42,643 nucleotides of DNA from a virus: the IMG/VR virus record IMGVR_UViG_3300034019_001383, positions 1-42,643 of that record. One strand, given 5' to 3'. The position numbers were made by a program, and so were the translations under genes. The notes beneath the pieces were generated by a model. It did no database searches and was not told the origin of the DNA. It saw only the letters and a program-made list of their open reading frames with translations. This document shows, piece after piece, positions 22,200 to 29,894 of this stretch. Positions within the stretch are counted from its first letter, which is position 1. Each line of letters starts with the position of its first letter.

Positions 22200-22247
22200 G
22201 GCTGGAGGTTGGGTGGCGGCTCGGGGTTCCCCCTTGCCTGTCTCCGT

Positions 22248-22314
22248 AATGTAACGCCTAGATAACGCCTCAACTGCAGCCAAGTGTGACGGTTTACAAA
22301 TTGTCGCGTTTAGC
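22248..22314 (-). promoter_or_regulatory. Control region, copy A (homologous to 23398-23464)
   Basis: This 67-base block matches the block at 23398 at about 50 positions without gaps. It has two TAACGCC heptamers 11 bases apart (22252 and 22263) and a palindrome-like TGTGACGGTTTACA (22285-22298) at the same offset as in copy B. It stands about 50 bases before the start of the 88-residue gene. A shared repressor or activator probably controls both minus operons. Confidence 0.65.
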
Positions 22315-22530
22315 TTTGGCCTGGCGGTGGAGGAATACGCGCTCGGCAACTGCTATTCGCCCCTCCGGCGTCAACCGCTCCCAGCATCGAGAACACAGCT
22401 GCCCATGTTTGCCAGTGTGGCGCCGGGAGCAGCACTCGCACGGGATCCGCCGGCCGCCTGGTACCAGGCCCCGCTTGCGCTGGCGGTATAGGCGCTGGCG
22501 TTGGGCTGCGGCGCCGGGGTCAGGCATCAT
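22294..22530 (-). CDS. Small Cys/His (zinc-binding type) basic protein
   Basis: A 78-residue basic protein. The N-terminal helix (AQRQRLYRQRKRG) precedes the metal-site-like motif CECCSRRHTGKHGQLCSRC, then a helix (GRIAVAERVFLHRQAKAKRD). Four or five Cys and two His could bind zinc, and nucleic-acid binding is plausible. The start overlaps the upstream gene as ATGA. A frameshifted paralogue closes the neighbouring operon at 20770. Confidence 0.65.
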   Translation of the reverse strand: MMPDPGAAAQRQRLYRQRKRGLVPGGRRIPCECCSRRHTGKHGQLCSRCWERLTPEGRIAVAERVFLHRQAKAKRDNL

Positions 22531-23048
22531 TGGACCACCGTCCAATTGTGGTCGCGGAGCCACCTAAGCCATGACTGGTATTTTATATTGTCATTGTCAA
22601 TTCTAAAATCTTGCTTTGACAATGTTATTATATTTGGCCTCCGTTTTAGATAAGCATTGTTTGCGTCAATGGTCTTTATAATCACTGAAACAAGGTCATC
22701 AATGTTCGCCAGCTGAGTTCGTTGCGCCCGATGCCCTCGGGCCATGGTGGCGCGATCCACCAGCCCCCAGGCCGCTGCCAGGATGGCGGTGATCGGGGCC
22801 AGGGCCGCAATCGGTTGAGCGGGGAGCCGCCGGGCTGCGTCGGTGGCTAAGGCCTCGACGTGCTGCCGGCCCCAGGCCCCGGCTGAGTAGGTGGTGGCCA
22901 CCGCTGCGACCAGTGCCGCGGCAATCTGCTGGCGATGGCGCCAGAGCCAGATGCCCCCGGCCGCAATGGCCATGCCGGCCAGGGTCATCAGCAGAGGGGC
23001 GATGCGTGCCGCCGCTGCAGTGGGGTGAAGGGTTCGAGATTTGGTCAT
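22527..23048 (-). CDS. Membrane protein with helical cytoplasmic tail
   Basis: A 173-residue protein. One or two hydrophobic helices near residues 13-35 (IAPLLMTLAGMAIAAGGIWL) and 40-52 are followed by an Ala-rich amphipathic stretch with another hydrophobic segment (IAALAPITAILAAAWGL, 81-97). A polar C-terminus (DIDLVSVIIKT-like helix, then LSKQDFRIDNDNIKYQSWLR) ends the chain. The C-terminal third is notably AT-rich compared with the rest, as if two pieces of different origin were joined. The function is unknown. Confidence 0.6.
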   Translation of the reverse strand: MTKSRTLHPTAAAARIAPLLMTLAGMAIAAGGIWLWRHRQQIAAALVAAVATTYSAGAWGRQHVEALATDAARRLPAQPIAALAPITAILAAAWGLVDRATMARGHRAQRTQLANIDDLVSVIIKTIDANNAYLKRRPNIITLSKQDFRIDNDNIKYQSWLRWLRDHNWTVVQ

Positions 23049-23174
23049 GGGATTGGGGGGTTGGTTGATTGCCCCCGGACTACTGGGGGCGGTTCGGCTC
23101 GGTTTAACGCCTGTAGCCGGCTGGCGATCTGGATTTGGGGGGGGCGGCGCCGGGGAAGCCCGGCGCGGTGATGA

Positions 23175-23348
23175 TCAGACCAGATCAGCGGCCTCCATGG
23201 CGCCGGTCAGTCCGATCAGGATGCCGTGCGCTTTGGAGAGTGCAATCTGCGCATCGGCCGGTAACTCCAGCCAGAAGTCGGTGGCCTGCAGTGCCTCCAG
23301 TTCCTCTGCTGCGTTGGAAGCGTATGCGTGAGGCAGTTCGTAGTCCAT
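23175..23348 (-). CDS. Small acidic protein
   Basis: A 57-residue protein that starts MDYELPHAYASNAAEELEAL and continues with a second helix (LPADAQIALSKAHGILIGL). It is acidic and helical, with no family recognised. It is first in the upstream minus-strand accessory operon, 50 bases below control region B. Good codon composition and placement support it despite its size. Confidence 0.6.
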   Translation of the reverse strand: MDYELPHAYASNAAEELEALQATDFWLELPADAQIALSKAHGILIGLTGAMEAADLV

Positions 23349-23397
23349 GTTGCGGGGTGCGATTGGATCCGGGGGGGGTCTCTGCTCCGGTGATCAG

Positions 23398-23464
23398 AAT
23401 GTAACGCCTAGATAACGCCACGGCTGCCCAACGCTGTGACGCTTCACAGATTGTCACCTTTGCC
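23398..23464 (-). promoter_or_regulatory. Control region, copy B (homologous to 22248-22314)
   Basis: The first 22 bases are identical to copy A. TAACGCC heptamers lie at 23402 and 23413, and the palindrome TGTGACGCTTCACA (TGTGA-N4-TCACA) lies at 23435-23448, 33 bases after the first heptamer as in copy A. It sits in the divergent gap between the leftward 57-residue gene and the rightward operon starting at 23584. Confidence 0.65.
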
Positions 23465-23494
23465 GGGCAGCGTTGCCTGCCCCCATGCCAATTC

Positions 23495-23524
23495 ACGGCA
23501 GATCACGGCAGATCACGGCAGATC
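23495..23524. repeat. Three 10-bp tandem repeats ACGGCAGATC with phased GATC sites
   Basis: Three exact units run 23495-23504, 23505-23514 and 23515-23524, each ending in GATC. They lie in the 235-base divergent gap (23349-23583), 60 bases before the rightward operon. GATC at 10-bp spacing exposes all sites on one face of the helix. The genome encodes a Dam-type methylase at 31062. An operator role is inferred. Confidence 0.75.
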
Positions 23525-23583
23525 ATGGTATGTTCTGGAGACGGGCGCAAACCGCGCTCACTCACCCCTCCACCAATGAATCG

Positions 23584-23829
23584 ATGATCACCGACCCTCG
23601 GCACCGCGAGCTACTGCAGCGGGCAATCGACGCTCAGATTCTAGTGGCTGACGAACTTCAGTCCGCGTATAACGCTCGGATAGCCATGCCGATTGGGCAC
23701 CCCCAGCGGCTTGAAACACGAGACCTGTGGCGCGATAACAGGGCACTTGAGGCCTTGATTTCTGGCGCCCATGACCTGCTGGCCGGCAAGGGTGGCGCTG
23801 TCACGCTGCAGGGAAGGTCCCAGCCATGA
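23584..23829 (+). CDS. Hypothetical helical protein
   Basis: An 81-residue protein starting MITDPRHRELLQRAIDAQIL, almost entirely helical, ending GAVTLQGRSQP. No family was recognised. It is the first gene of the second rightward block, directly downstream of the phased GATC array. The ATG at 23584 is chosen because upstream codons are unlikely coding. The stop overlaps the next ATG. Confidence 0.6.
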   Translation: MITDPRHRELLQRAIDAQILVADELQSAYNARIAMPIGHPQRLETRDLWRDNRALEALISGAHDLLAGKGGAVTLQGRSQP

Positions 23830-23975
23830 CCCTGCCGTTCACCGGGGGAATTTTCCTTGCCGGCGTCTTCTGTGTCGCCTGGCTTTCTGCGGCACTTCGA
23901 GCCCCCCAGACCATGACCCCGCCGCCCCAGCCTCTGCTGTTCGAGCAGCCCCAGCAGGCGGCGCAGCAGCCATGA
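23826..23975 (+). CDS. 49-residue single-pass membrane protein
   Basis: A short ORF linked by ATGA overlaps to both neighbours. The first 25 residues (LPFTGGIFLAGVFCVAWLSA) form one membrane helix and the rest is Pro/Gln-rich. The function is unknown; the tight overlap at both ends is the main support for coding. Confidence 0.55.
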   Translation: MTLPFTGGIFLAGVFCVAWLSAALRAPQTMTPPPQPLLFEQPQQAAQQP

Positions 23976-24313
23976 CCAAGCCCACCCCAAGGCCCCGCCC
24001 CGGCCCCGGCACACGGGTCAGCTGTGCGATCTACGACGCCGCCGGCAACAGCTCGACCGTTTACACGCATCTGTCTGCAGCTGCGTATGAAGCGGTTAAG
24101 CAGCTTCAGCAGGAAACCGACGAACCCTTGGCCGGCGCCTTTCGCTCCCTCATTTTCAAAGGTGCCGCATCCTTGGGATTTTCCGATTCGGTTTCCGCCA
24201 TAGATGCGCTAGCCGCTGCCAATGGTGGGGCCTCCGATGCCAGGGCTGTTCATCACTTGGTCCGGCTTGGTGCCGGGCTTGAACCAATTCTTATCAATCC
24301 TCCAACGCCATGA
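23972..24313 (+). CDS. Hypothetical protein, ribbon-helix-helix-like?
   Basis: A 113-residue protein. After a Pro/Arg-rich start (TKPTPRPRPGPGTR), the segment VSCAIYDAAGNSSTVYTHLS and YEAVKQLQQETDEPLAGAFR, then SLIFKGAASLGF, has a strand-helix-helix order that could be a ribbon-helix-helix DNA-binding fold, although key positions are not diagnostic. It overlaps both neighbours as ATGA. Confidence 0.55.
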   Translation: MTKPTPRPRPGPGTRVSCAIYDAAGNSSTVYTHLSAAAYEAVKQLQQETDEPLAGAFRSLIFKGAASLGFSDSVSAIDALAAANGGASDARAVHHLVRLGAGLEPILINPPTP

Positions 24314-24648
24314 ATCGACCATCTGATCGCGTGTCGCTAGCTGAATTCTTGGACGTCAAGCGCCTTGACGCGACGATGTATCACCTGGGGGGCCTGCGTG
24401 CATCCTGGAAGGCCATGCCCAAGGCCCAGCGAATTGATGCGCTAAGGGTCGCAGCTCTCAGCCTGGGCAACATCGCCGACCGGCAGTTTCTAGCTGGTGA
24501 GCGCCGACCCCTGGGCCAGCCTACGCATTACATGTTGATGGGGGTAATCGCCCTGATCGCCTCCGCCCTGGCCTACACGGTAGGGGTTGAGCAGGGCCGC
24601 GCACGGTGCACGCTGGGAAGTGTTGTAGCCCCGTCGGTGGAGCGATGA
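24310..24648 (+). CDS. Hypothetical protein with C-terminal membrane helix
   Basis: A 112-residue protein. Residues 1-65 are basic and helical (VSLAEFLDVKRLDATMYHLG). A hydrophobic helix (HYMLMGVIALIASALAYTVG) lies at about residues 73-92, followed by a short exterior or periplasmic tail. The role is unknown. The stop overlaps the exonuclease start as ATGA. Confidence 0.6.
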   Translation: MNRPSDRVSLAEFLDVKRLDATMYHLGGLRASWKAMPKAQRIDALRVAALSLGNIADRQFLAGERRPLGQPTHYMLMGVIALIASALAYTVGVEQGRARCTLGSVVAPSVER

Positions 24649-25346
24649 CCCCCCCCATGCTCACCCGCCACCCGGCGCCGATTTATTACCACCACATCGA
24701 GCAAGGCAGTGACGATTGGCTGGCCCTGCGCCGGGGCATGATCACCGCCAGCACGATCAGCAGGCTGATCACCGGCACCGGCAAACCCGCCAACAACGAC
24801 ACCAGCCGCACCCAGCTGCTGCAGCTGCTGGCCGAGCTGATCACCGGCGAAAGCGAACCCAGCTTCTACAACGACGACATGGCCCGAGGGCACATGCTGG
24901 AACCGTTGGCCCGTGACATCTATGCCGAGCACCGAGCACCAGTGGAAGAGTGCGGATTCGTCACCGCTGATTTTGACGGCACCGTGATCGGCTACAGCCC
25001 CGACGGGCTAGTGGGTGATGACGGCCTGATTGAGATCAAAAGCCCACGACAAAAAAACCACCTTCGATCGCTGCTAAACGATGAGGTGCCCGCTGAGTAT
25101 GTGCCGCAGGTGCAGACCGGCCTTGCTGTCACTGGACGCCGCTGGTGTGACTACATCAGTTACGCCCCCGGCCTGCCGCTGTTTATCCACCGGTGCGAGC
25201 GTGACGAGGTGGTGATCGCACAACTGATCACCGCAGCACAGGCCGCTGAGGTTGAGCTGCAGCGGCTGACGGAGCTGTACGCCGCGCAGGCCGCCATTTT
25301 CCCGTCCACCGAACCTATTCAACCTGAGCAGGAGATCATCTTTTGA
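24645..25346 (+). CDS. YqaJ/lambda-type recombination exonuclease
   Basis: A 233-residue nuclease. The YqaJ/lambda exonuclease motifs are in order: QGSDDWLALRRGMITAS (residues 20-36), RGHMLEPLARDIY with Glu86, YSPDGLV with Asp120, and IEIKSPR with Glu130-x-Lys132, then QVQTGLAVTGRRW. It would resect double-strand ends 5' to 3' for single-strand annealing recombination. The next gene occupies the place where a RecT/Beta partner usually sits. The start is at the ATGA overlap. Confidence 0.9.
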   Translation: MTPPMLTRHPAPIYYHHIEQGSDDWLALRRGMITASTISRLITGTGKPANNDTSRTQLLQLLAELITGESEPSFYNDDMARGHMLEPLARDIYAEHRAPVEECGFVTADFDGTVIGYSPDGLVGDDGLIEIKSPRQKNHLRSLLNDEVPAEYVPQVQTGLAVTGRRWCDYISYAPGLPLFIHRCERDEVVIAQLITAAQAAEVELQRLTELYAAQAAIFPSTEPIQPEQEIIF

Positions 25347-26233
25347 TGGACATCAGATCCACCTTGGAGGCGAAATCCTCACAGCTCAACACAGACGACC
25401 TAATCGCCGGCGCGAAGACCATCACGATCACGAAGGTCTCGGCCGGCAGCGCTGAGCAACCTGTAGCCGTTTCGTTCGAGGGTGACGGCGGCAAGCCCTG
25501 GTTTCCGTGCAAGTCAATGCGGCGCGTTTTGGTCGCCGCTTGGGGCGCTGATGCCTCGCAGTACGTGGGCCGGCGAGTGACGCTGTTTCGTGATCCCAGC
25601 GTGATCTACGGCGGCATCGCAGTAGGCGGGATCAGGGTGTCGCACCTGTCAGATCTGGACGGCCCCCTGTCAATCGCGCTGACCGTGACCAGGCAAAAGC
25701 GGGCGCCGTACAAGGTGGCGCCGTTGCCTGCATCGCCTGCATCGCCGGCACCGGCCAAGCCCGCCGCCGACCTAATCCAAGCCGCACTCGCCGCCTGCCG
25801 CCGATCAGGTCTGACCGATGCCGGAATCGCTGCGTTCGTGCTCAAGTTAAGCCAGGGCAACACCAGCGACCTGAGCAACGCCTCACCTGAGGCGCTGGCC
25901 AAGATCATCAAGCGGGGCGTGAGCCCTCAGACCGTTGAGGACTGCAATGCAGAGCCTAAAGCGGAGCCCCAGGCCCCAAATTCCGAAGCGCCGCCCAGCT
26001 CCCTGACGCTGGAGCCCCCCAGCGGCCCGGAACAGCCCGCCCCGGCCACCGAACCTGGCACGGCTAAGCGGCTGCCCCAGGGGCGGACCATTGTGGCCGC
26101 CGACCCCCAGCCCGCGCCAAGCCCTACCCCTGCAGCCCCTGCAGCTGGCCGTCGGTCTGCCCCTGCCCCAATCCGCAGGTCGGACCCTGTTGCTGCACCC
26201 GCAGCTGACGCCCCGATCCCTGGCTTGGATTGA
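25346..26233 (+). CDS. Conserved phage protein next to exonuclease, possible recombination partner
   Basis: A 295-residue protein. Residues 1-125 form a compact domain with SMRRVLVAAWGADASQYVGR, VTLFRDPSVIYGGIAVGG and ALTVTRQKRAPYKVAPL, a conserved pattern I recall in phage proteins adjacent to recombination genes. Residues 130-185 are helical; 190-295 are low-complexity Pro/Ala-rich. It is not recognisably RecT, Beta or Erf, yet it overlaps the exonuclease as TGATG and precedes SSB. A single-strand annealing or accessory role is a hypothesis. Confidence 0.6.
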   Translation: MDIRSTLEAKSSQLNTDDLIAGAKTITITKVSAGSAEQPVAVSFEGDGGKPWFPCKSMRRVLVAAWGADASQYVGRRVTLFRDPSVIYGGIAVGGIRVSHLSDLDGPLSIALTVTRQKRAPYKVAPLPASPASPAPAKPAADLIQAALAACRRSGLTDAGIAAFVLKLSQGNTSDLSNASPEALAKIIKRGVSPQTVEDCNAEPKAEPQAPNSEAPPSSLTLEPPSGPEQPAPATEPGTAKRLPQGRTIVAADPQPAPSPTPAAPAAGRRSAPAPIRRSDPVAAPAADAPIPGLD

Positions 26234-26260
26234 TCCCATTCCATCCCATCGAACCCCCCC

Positions 26261-26944
26261 ATGCAATTGATCACCTTGCTGGCCTACATCGAGGCCCCGC
26301 CCACGCTCAGCAAATCTGGCGATACCCAAACGGCTGCCTTCACCGCGCAGGTGGCCGCCTACAAACACGAGGATCCCCCGATGGACATTGCCGCCACCGT
26401 CTGGGGCGCTGCTGCTGACAGGGCCGCCGCCAACATCCGAGCCGGCAGCTACTGGATCCTGTCGGGCAGGTTCAGGATCGAGAAGGGTCACCCCCTGGAG
26501 TTCCAGGTCGAAAAATTTGACGCAGTGTCTGCCCCCGTGAATTTGCCCGGCACCAACCGGGTGACGCTGGTCGGCCGCGCAGGCCGCGACCCTGAGGCCA
26601 ACTACTTCGAGAAAGGCAGCATGGTTGCCAAATTCACCCTGGCCGTGAACCGCCGCAGCCGGGACGATAAGCCCGACTGGTTCCCCCTTGAGATATGGGG
26701 CAAACAAGCTCAGGTCGCAGCCGACTACGTGCGCAAGGGCTCCCTGCTGGGGATCACCGGATCATTCAAGCTCGACCGCTGGACCGACCGCACCACCGGC
26801 GAGGAGCGCAACAAACCGGTTATCAATGTGGATCGGTTGGAGCTGCTGGGCAGTAAGCGGGACGCCGAGGGTGGAGCCGGGGGAAGTGGGTATTCGGCCT
26901 CTGGCTACGGCGTCCCGGATTCTGACGAAGAGGTGCCTTTCTGA
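26261..26944 (+). CDS. ssb: Single-stranded DNA-binding protein with an extra N-terminal domain
   Basis: A 227-residue protein. Residues 98-202 are a standard SSB OB fold (NRVTLVGRAGRDPEANYFEK, then FTLAVNRRSRDDKPDWFPLE, YVRKGSLLGITGSFKLDRW). The tail ends in DSDEEVPF, the acidic tip that recruits partner proteins. The first 88 residues (LLAYIEAPPTLSKSGDTQTA through SYWILSGRFRIE) look like a second, diverged OB fold. Most phage SSBs have one, so this is unusual. It follows the exonuclease and partner genes. Confidence 0.88.
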   Translation: MQLITLLAYIEAPPTLSKSGDTQTAAFTAQVAAYKHEDPPMDIAATVWGAAADRAAANIRAGSYWILSGRFRIEKGHPLEFQVEKFDAVSAPVNLPGTNRVTLVGRAGRDPEANYFEKGSMVAKFTLAVNRRSRDDKPDWFPLEIWGKQAQVAADYVRKGSLLGITGSFKLDRWTDRTTGEERNKPVINVDRLELLGSKRDAEGGAGGSGYSASGYGVPDSDEEVPF

Positions 26945-27624
26945 TGAAACTCTTTACCTGGATCAAGGGGCTTCTGCAGCCCCAGGGAGACACGATCAGT
27001 GTCAATTGCCAGACAATGCCCCTGGCTAAATGGGAGGTTTGGAGACGCAATGGCGGCTACCAGCCCTGCTCCCACGGGGGCACACCGAACCCGCCACCCA
27101 GGGATTTTGACGACTATCTGATCGCCCGCCGCCGTGGCTCCAATCCTCCCTCGCCAGGCAGCAAGCCGCCGATCAAACCTCAACCCACTGGTGGGCGGCT
27201 GATCTATGGCGACCGCGACCCTGGCCCGGCCCCACCCCGCTTGCCCGATGACCTGGCTGACCTGCCGGTGCTGACGGCTCAGCACTTGGATGGCGCTGCA
27301 GCGGCCCCAGCCTTGGCTGAGATGCCGATTGACGAGCTGATGGGCCGATGGCGGGAGGAGTGCCGGCAGTTAAGCGCCGACAGTGACTATGCGATTCCAG
27401 CCTCTAGTTTTATGGCTCAGCGAGTTGTCGCTTGGACCCGCCAGCAGCTGGCTCAATCCCCCCAGCTCCCACCGCCCGGCGCCGATTCGGTGGCGACAGA
27501 TGGGGAGCTGCTGCGGGTGGCACGCTCTCCCGTTTCGCTTGACGACGCACGCCGCGCCATCTACGAGCGTGGCCGCGCAGACGAGCGCACCGCGATCCTG
27601 CGGGCGCTGGGGGTTGAGCCGTGA
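26944..27624 (+). CDS. Hypothetical protein
   Basis: A 226-residue, Pro-rich protein starting MKLFTWIKGLLQPQGDTISV. The middle (50-100) is low-complexity. The C-terminal half is helical (PIDELMGRWREECRQLSADS, FMAQRVVAWTRQQLAQ, ARRAIYERGRADERTAILRA). No enzyme motif is visible. It overlaps ssb as TGATG, so it may act in replication or recombination. Confidence 0.6.
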   Translation: MKLFTWIKGLLQPQGDTISVNCQTMPLAKWEVWRRNGGYQPCSHGGTPNPPPRDFDDYLIARRRGSNPPSPGSKPPIKPQPTGGRLIYGDRDPGPAPPRLPDDLADLPVLTAQHLDGAAAAPALAEMPIDELMGRWREECRQLSADSDYAIPASSFMAQRVVAWTRQQLAQSPQLPPPGADSVATDGELLRVARSPVSLDDARRAIYERGRADERTAILRALGVEP

Positions 27625-28058
27625 GCCGCCTTTACCAAGATGATTACGGTTTAGAGCCCTGGATGTATGGCCAGCAGGCCGGGGCCCTGCGATCCGCCAT
27701 CCGTGGCCAACGCGGTCAGCGGCTGTTGCGCGATCTGGTGGCGGGACTCGACGCTTTGCCCACACCCGAGCTATCCGCCGGAGCCCTGGAGGATGAAGCG
27801 ACCGGCTGTTGTTGCGCGTTCGGGGCGGTTCGTCGCTACCGGGGGCCAGATGCTGTGCCGCTGTACTACGACCCCACGGAGGAAGACCTCGATCCCCCGC
27901 ATTTTGCGGAGCCGTTCGACGTTGCCCCGGCACTGGCCTGGGAAGTTGTTGAGGCCAATGAAGGTTGGTCGGATAGCAACAAGGAAGCCGCCCGCCGCCA
28001 GCGATGGGAGAGGGTTCGGGCCTGGGCTGTCAGGCACCTGGCGGGGGTGCAGCCATGA
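27621..28058 (+). CDS. Conserved phage protein
   Basis: A 145-residue protein. SAIRGQRGQRLLRDLVAGLD, then ATGCCCAFGAVRRYRG and WERVRAWAVRHLAG, match a widespread phage family (helix, Cys/Ala-Gly-A-V core, C-terminal Arg-Trp helix) that I know only as a conserved protein of unknown function. The GTG start overlaps the previous stop (GTGA). Confidence 0.65.
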   Translation: MSRLYQDDYGLEPWMYGQQAGALRSAIRGQRGQRLLRDLVAGLDALPTPELSAGALEDEATGCCCAFGAVRRYRGPDAVPLYYDPTEEDLDPPHFAEPFDVAPALAWEVVEANEGWSDSNKEAARRQRWERVRAWAVRHLAGVQP

Positions 28059-28252
28059 CCGGCCCCTACGACTTTCCCCGCCCACCCATGCCACCAGGCA
28101 AGCGCAACCCATGGGTAAATCCCATGAGCGCCGCTTGCCTGACTGCTGGGATTGGTTATATTTTTAACGTCAAGGTAATTGCCACTGACTTTTTTATTTT
28201 GGCGTTTCTTTGTTTTGTTTTAGTCGTTTTTCACGATTTAACTAAACCATGA
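28055..28252 (+). CDS. Small membrane protein
   Basis: A 65-residue protein with a Pro-rich start (PYDFPRPPMPPGKR) and two hydrophobic stretches (about 25-38 and 43-60, ending FLCFVLVVFHDL). Its second half is AT-rich against a GC-rich background. The function is unknown. It overlaps both neighbours as ATGA. Confidence 0.55.
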   Translation: MTGPYDFPRPPMPPGKRNPWVNPMSAACLTAGIGYIFNVKVIATDFFILAFLCFVLVVFHDLTKP

Positions 28253-28989
28253 CCAATTCAAGTATCCACCTTCCCGAAACAACCCTGGCCCGCCTGCAAA
28301 GTCAGGCAGAAGGCGGCCACGATGACGCCAGGGTTCTGCTGCACCTGATCGCCCGCGCCGATGCCCAGGATCAATGGTTTGCAGACTTCACCGACCACTA
28401 CGCCAAAACCATCGCCGCGCTCTGCCGCCGGCTGGAGGCTCTGGAGCGTGGGGCTGGGTTGCGTCACCCGGTTGAGGATGCCGAGACCACAGAATCCAAC
28501 TCAGTTTCTGACGCTGTGCAGCGCATCACCGACTACGCCGCTCAGGCTGGTCTGACGGTCCAGGACTGGGCCAAAGCGTTTAACGCCGCCCAGGTAGATG
28601 ACAGCCCGGTTGCCAATGCCCTGCGTCAGGCCGAGGCCGCCCTGGCGGATGTTGCCGAGGGGGAAGCCGTTTCGCCCCGCGCGATTGGATGCCTGCACTG
28701 GGCTGAGGCACGCTGCACCGAGGCCCTCGCCGCCATCCGCCCGGTGATGAAGGAGCACGGGATCCGGACATCGGAGTTCCCGCCGGCAGCCTCAGCACCG
28801 GCACCAGTCGCCCCAACACCCCCGCCTACTGCGCTGGTGGAGGTCGTCGGCAATGAACTCCCGTTACTGCCAGACGGGAGAGTTGACGAAGCTCGCACAC
28901 GCGCCGCGATCCATGGGATAGCCGCCTGGCTCGACACCTGTGGGCAGCATGGCTGCTCTGTGTTGCTCCGCGAGGAGATCAACCGATGA
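28249..28989 (+). CDS. Hypothetical helical protein
   Basis: A 246-residue protein, largely helical. Residues 1-75 hold LPETTLARLQSQAEGGHDDA and YAKTIAALCRRLEALERG (possible coiled coil), then several Ala-rich helices, a Pro-rich linker (about 182-198), and a conserved-looking end (AAIHGIAAWLDTCGQHGCSV). No family was recognised. It overlaps both neighbours as ATGA. Confidence 0.6.
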   Translation: MTNSSIHLPETTLARLQSQAEGGHDDARVLLHLIARADAQDQWFADFTDHYAKTIAALCRRLEALERGAGLRHPVEDAETTESNSVSDAVQRITDYAAQAGLTVQDWAKAFNAAQVDDSPVANALRQAEAALADVAEGEAVSPRAIGCLHWAEARCTEALAAIRPVMKEHGIRTSEFPPAASAPAPVAPTPPPTALVEVVGNELPLLPDGRVDEARTRAAIHGIAAWLDTCGQHGCSVLLREEINR

Positions 28990-29684
28990 CAATGCCCGAC
29001 TGGATCAAGATCACCCATCAACCCAAAACCAAGGCCCCGCCCGCCGCCCTGACATCTGACGACATCCCCCCAGGCCCGCTATCAGAGGACGATCTACGCC
29101 AGCGATGGAATCAACAGGCCGACCAATATAACCAGTGGGAGTCGCTGGATTCCCGCCAGCAATTGGCATGGGCCCAGGCCCTGGCGATCAAGGCCGATCG
29201 CCATGCCGCACTGAAGGCTGAGCCGGGAAGGAAGGGGCCAACTGATGAGGATCTCTACAACCTGGCGGAGCAGTTCAACGGCGACCCGGTGCCCGCGATG
29301 CGCCGTGTGTTGGAGCTGTGGGGCAACCCGCTGCAGGGAGCTCCAGCGCCTGGGGAAAACCCAGCCACCCCGCCAGCGCCGGAGCTGGGGGATGCGGCCC
29401 GCCCCACATACCTAGACGCCATTCGCCTGGCCCAGGGCTGCCACGATTTTTTAGGTGGCTACACCGGGGCAGAGGGTCAGGCCTGGCATGGCGCCATCGA
29501 TACGGTCGTGGGCGTGCTCAAACGAGCGGCGGTGGGGCCCTGGGATTCGCAGACCAGAGCGGTGTTTGGCGTTGGGGTGGAGGCCGGGGAGGTGGCTGTG
29601 CCGGAGCCGGTGAGTGAGTGCCCACATTGCGGCTATGAAGGCGAGATGGTGCCAGCGCTTCATGCTGGGGAGGTGGCGGCGTGA
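28986..29684 (+). CDS. Hypothetical protein with C-terminal Cys pair
   Basis: A 232-residue protein with two helical parts (residues 35-115 with DSRQQLAWAQALAIKADRHA, and 140-195 with YLDAIRLAQGCHDFLGGYTG) separated by a Pro-rich linker. Near the end CPHCGYEGEM gives a single CxxC, half a zinc site, so dimeric metal binding is possible. The role is unknown. It is coupled to its neighbours by four-base overlaps. Confidence 0.6.
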   Translation: MTMPDWIKITHQPKTKAPPAALTSDDIPPGPLSEDDLRQRWNQQADQYNQWESLDSRQQLAWAQALAIKADRHAALKAEPGRKGPTDEDLYNLAEQFNGDPVPAMRRVLELWGNPLQGAPAPGENPATPPAPELGDAARPTYLDAIRLAQGCHDFLGGYTGAEGQAWHGAIDTVVGVLKRAAVGPWDSQTRAVFGVGVEAGEVAVPEPVSECPHCGYEGEMVPALHAGEVAA

Positions 29685-29851
29685 GCACCCCCAAGAGCCC
29701 CGACACCCTGGCAATCCTGGCCGCCTTCAGAGACAGCCCAACCCTGAACGAGGCCGTCGCCCAGGGCTTCAGGGCCCTGGCGCTGCTCAAGTCGCGCGAA
29801 CCCCTCGCGCCGGATCGGCTATTCCGCATCGCTGACGAGCTGGACCCGTGA
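29681..29851 (+). CDS. 56-residue helical protein
   Basis: A short ORF beginning at a GTG that overlaps the preceding stop (GTGA). The product (SPDTLAILAAFRDSPTLNEA, then FRALALLKSREPL) is a plausible amphipathic helical bundle. No family is known. Only 43 bases separate it from the dCTP deaminase. Confidence 0.55.
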   Translation: MSTPKSPDTLAILAAFRDSPTLNEAVAQGFRALALLKSREPLAPDRLFRIADELDP

Positions 29852-29894
29852 TCATTCCATCCCCATTCACCCTCACCCCTGACTCTCCACTTGC

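Noticed and set aside
23435-23448. CRP or NtcA binding site
   Set aside because: TGTGA and TCACA are separated by four bases, not the six of CRP, and no GTA-N8-TAC of NtcA is present.
25883-26707. Long minus-strand ORF opposite SSB and its upstream gene
   Set aside because: Antisense shadow of a certain SSB gene.
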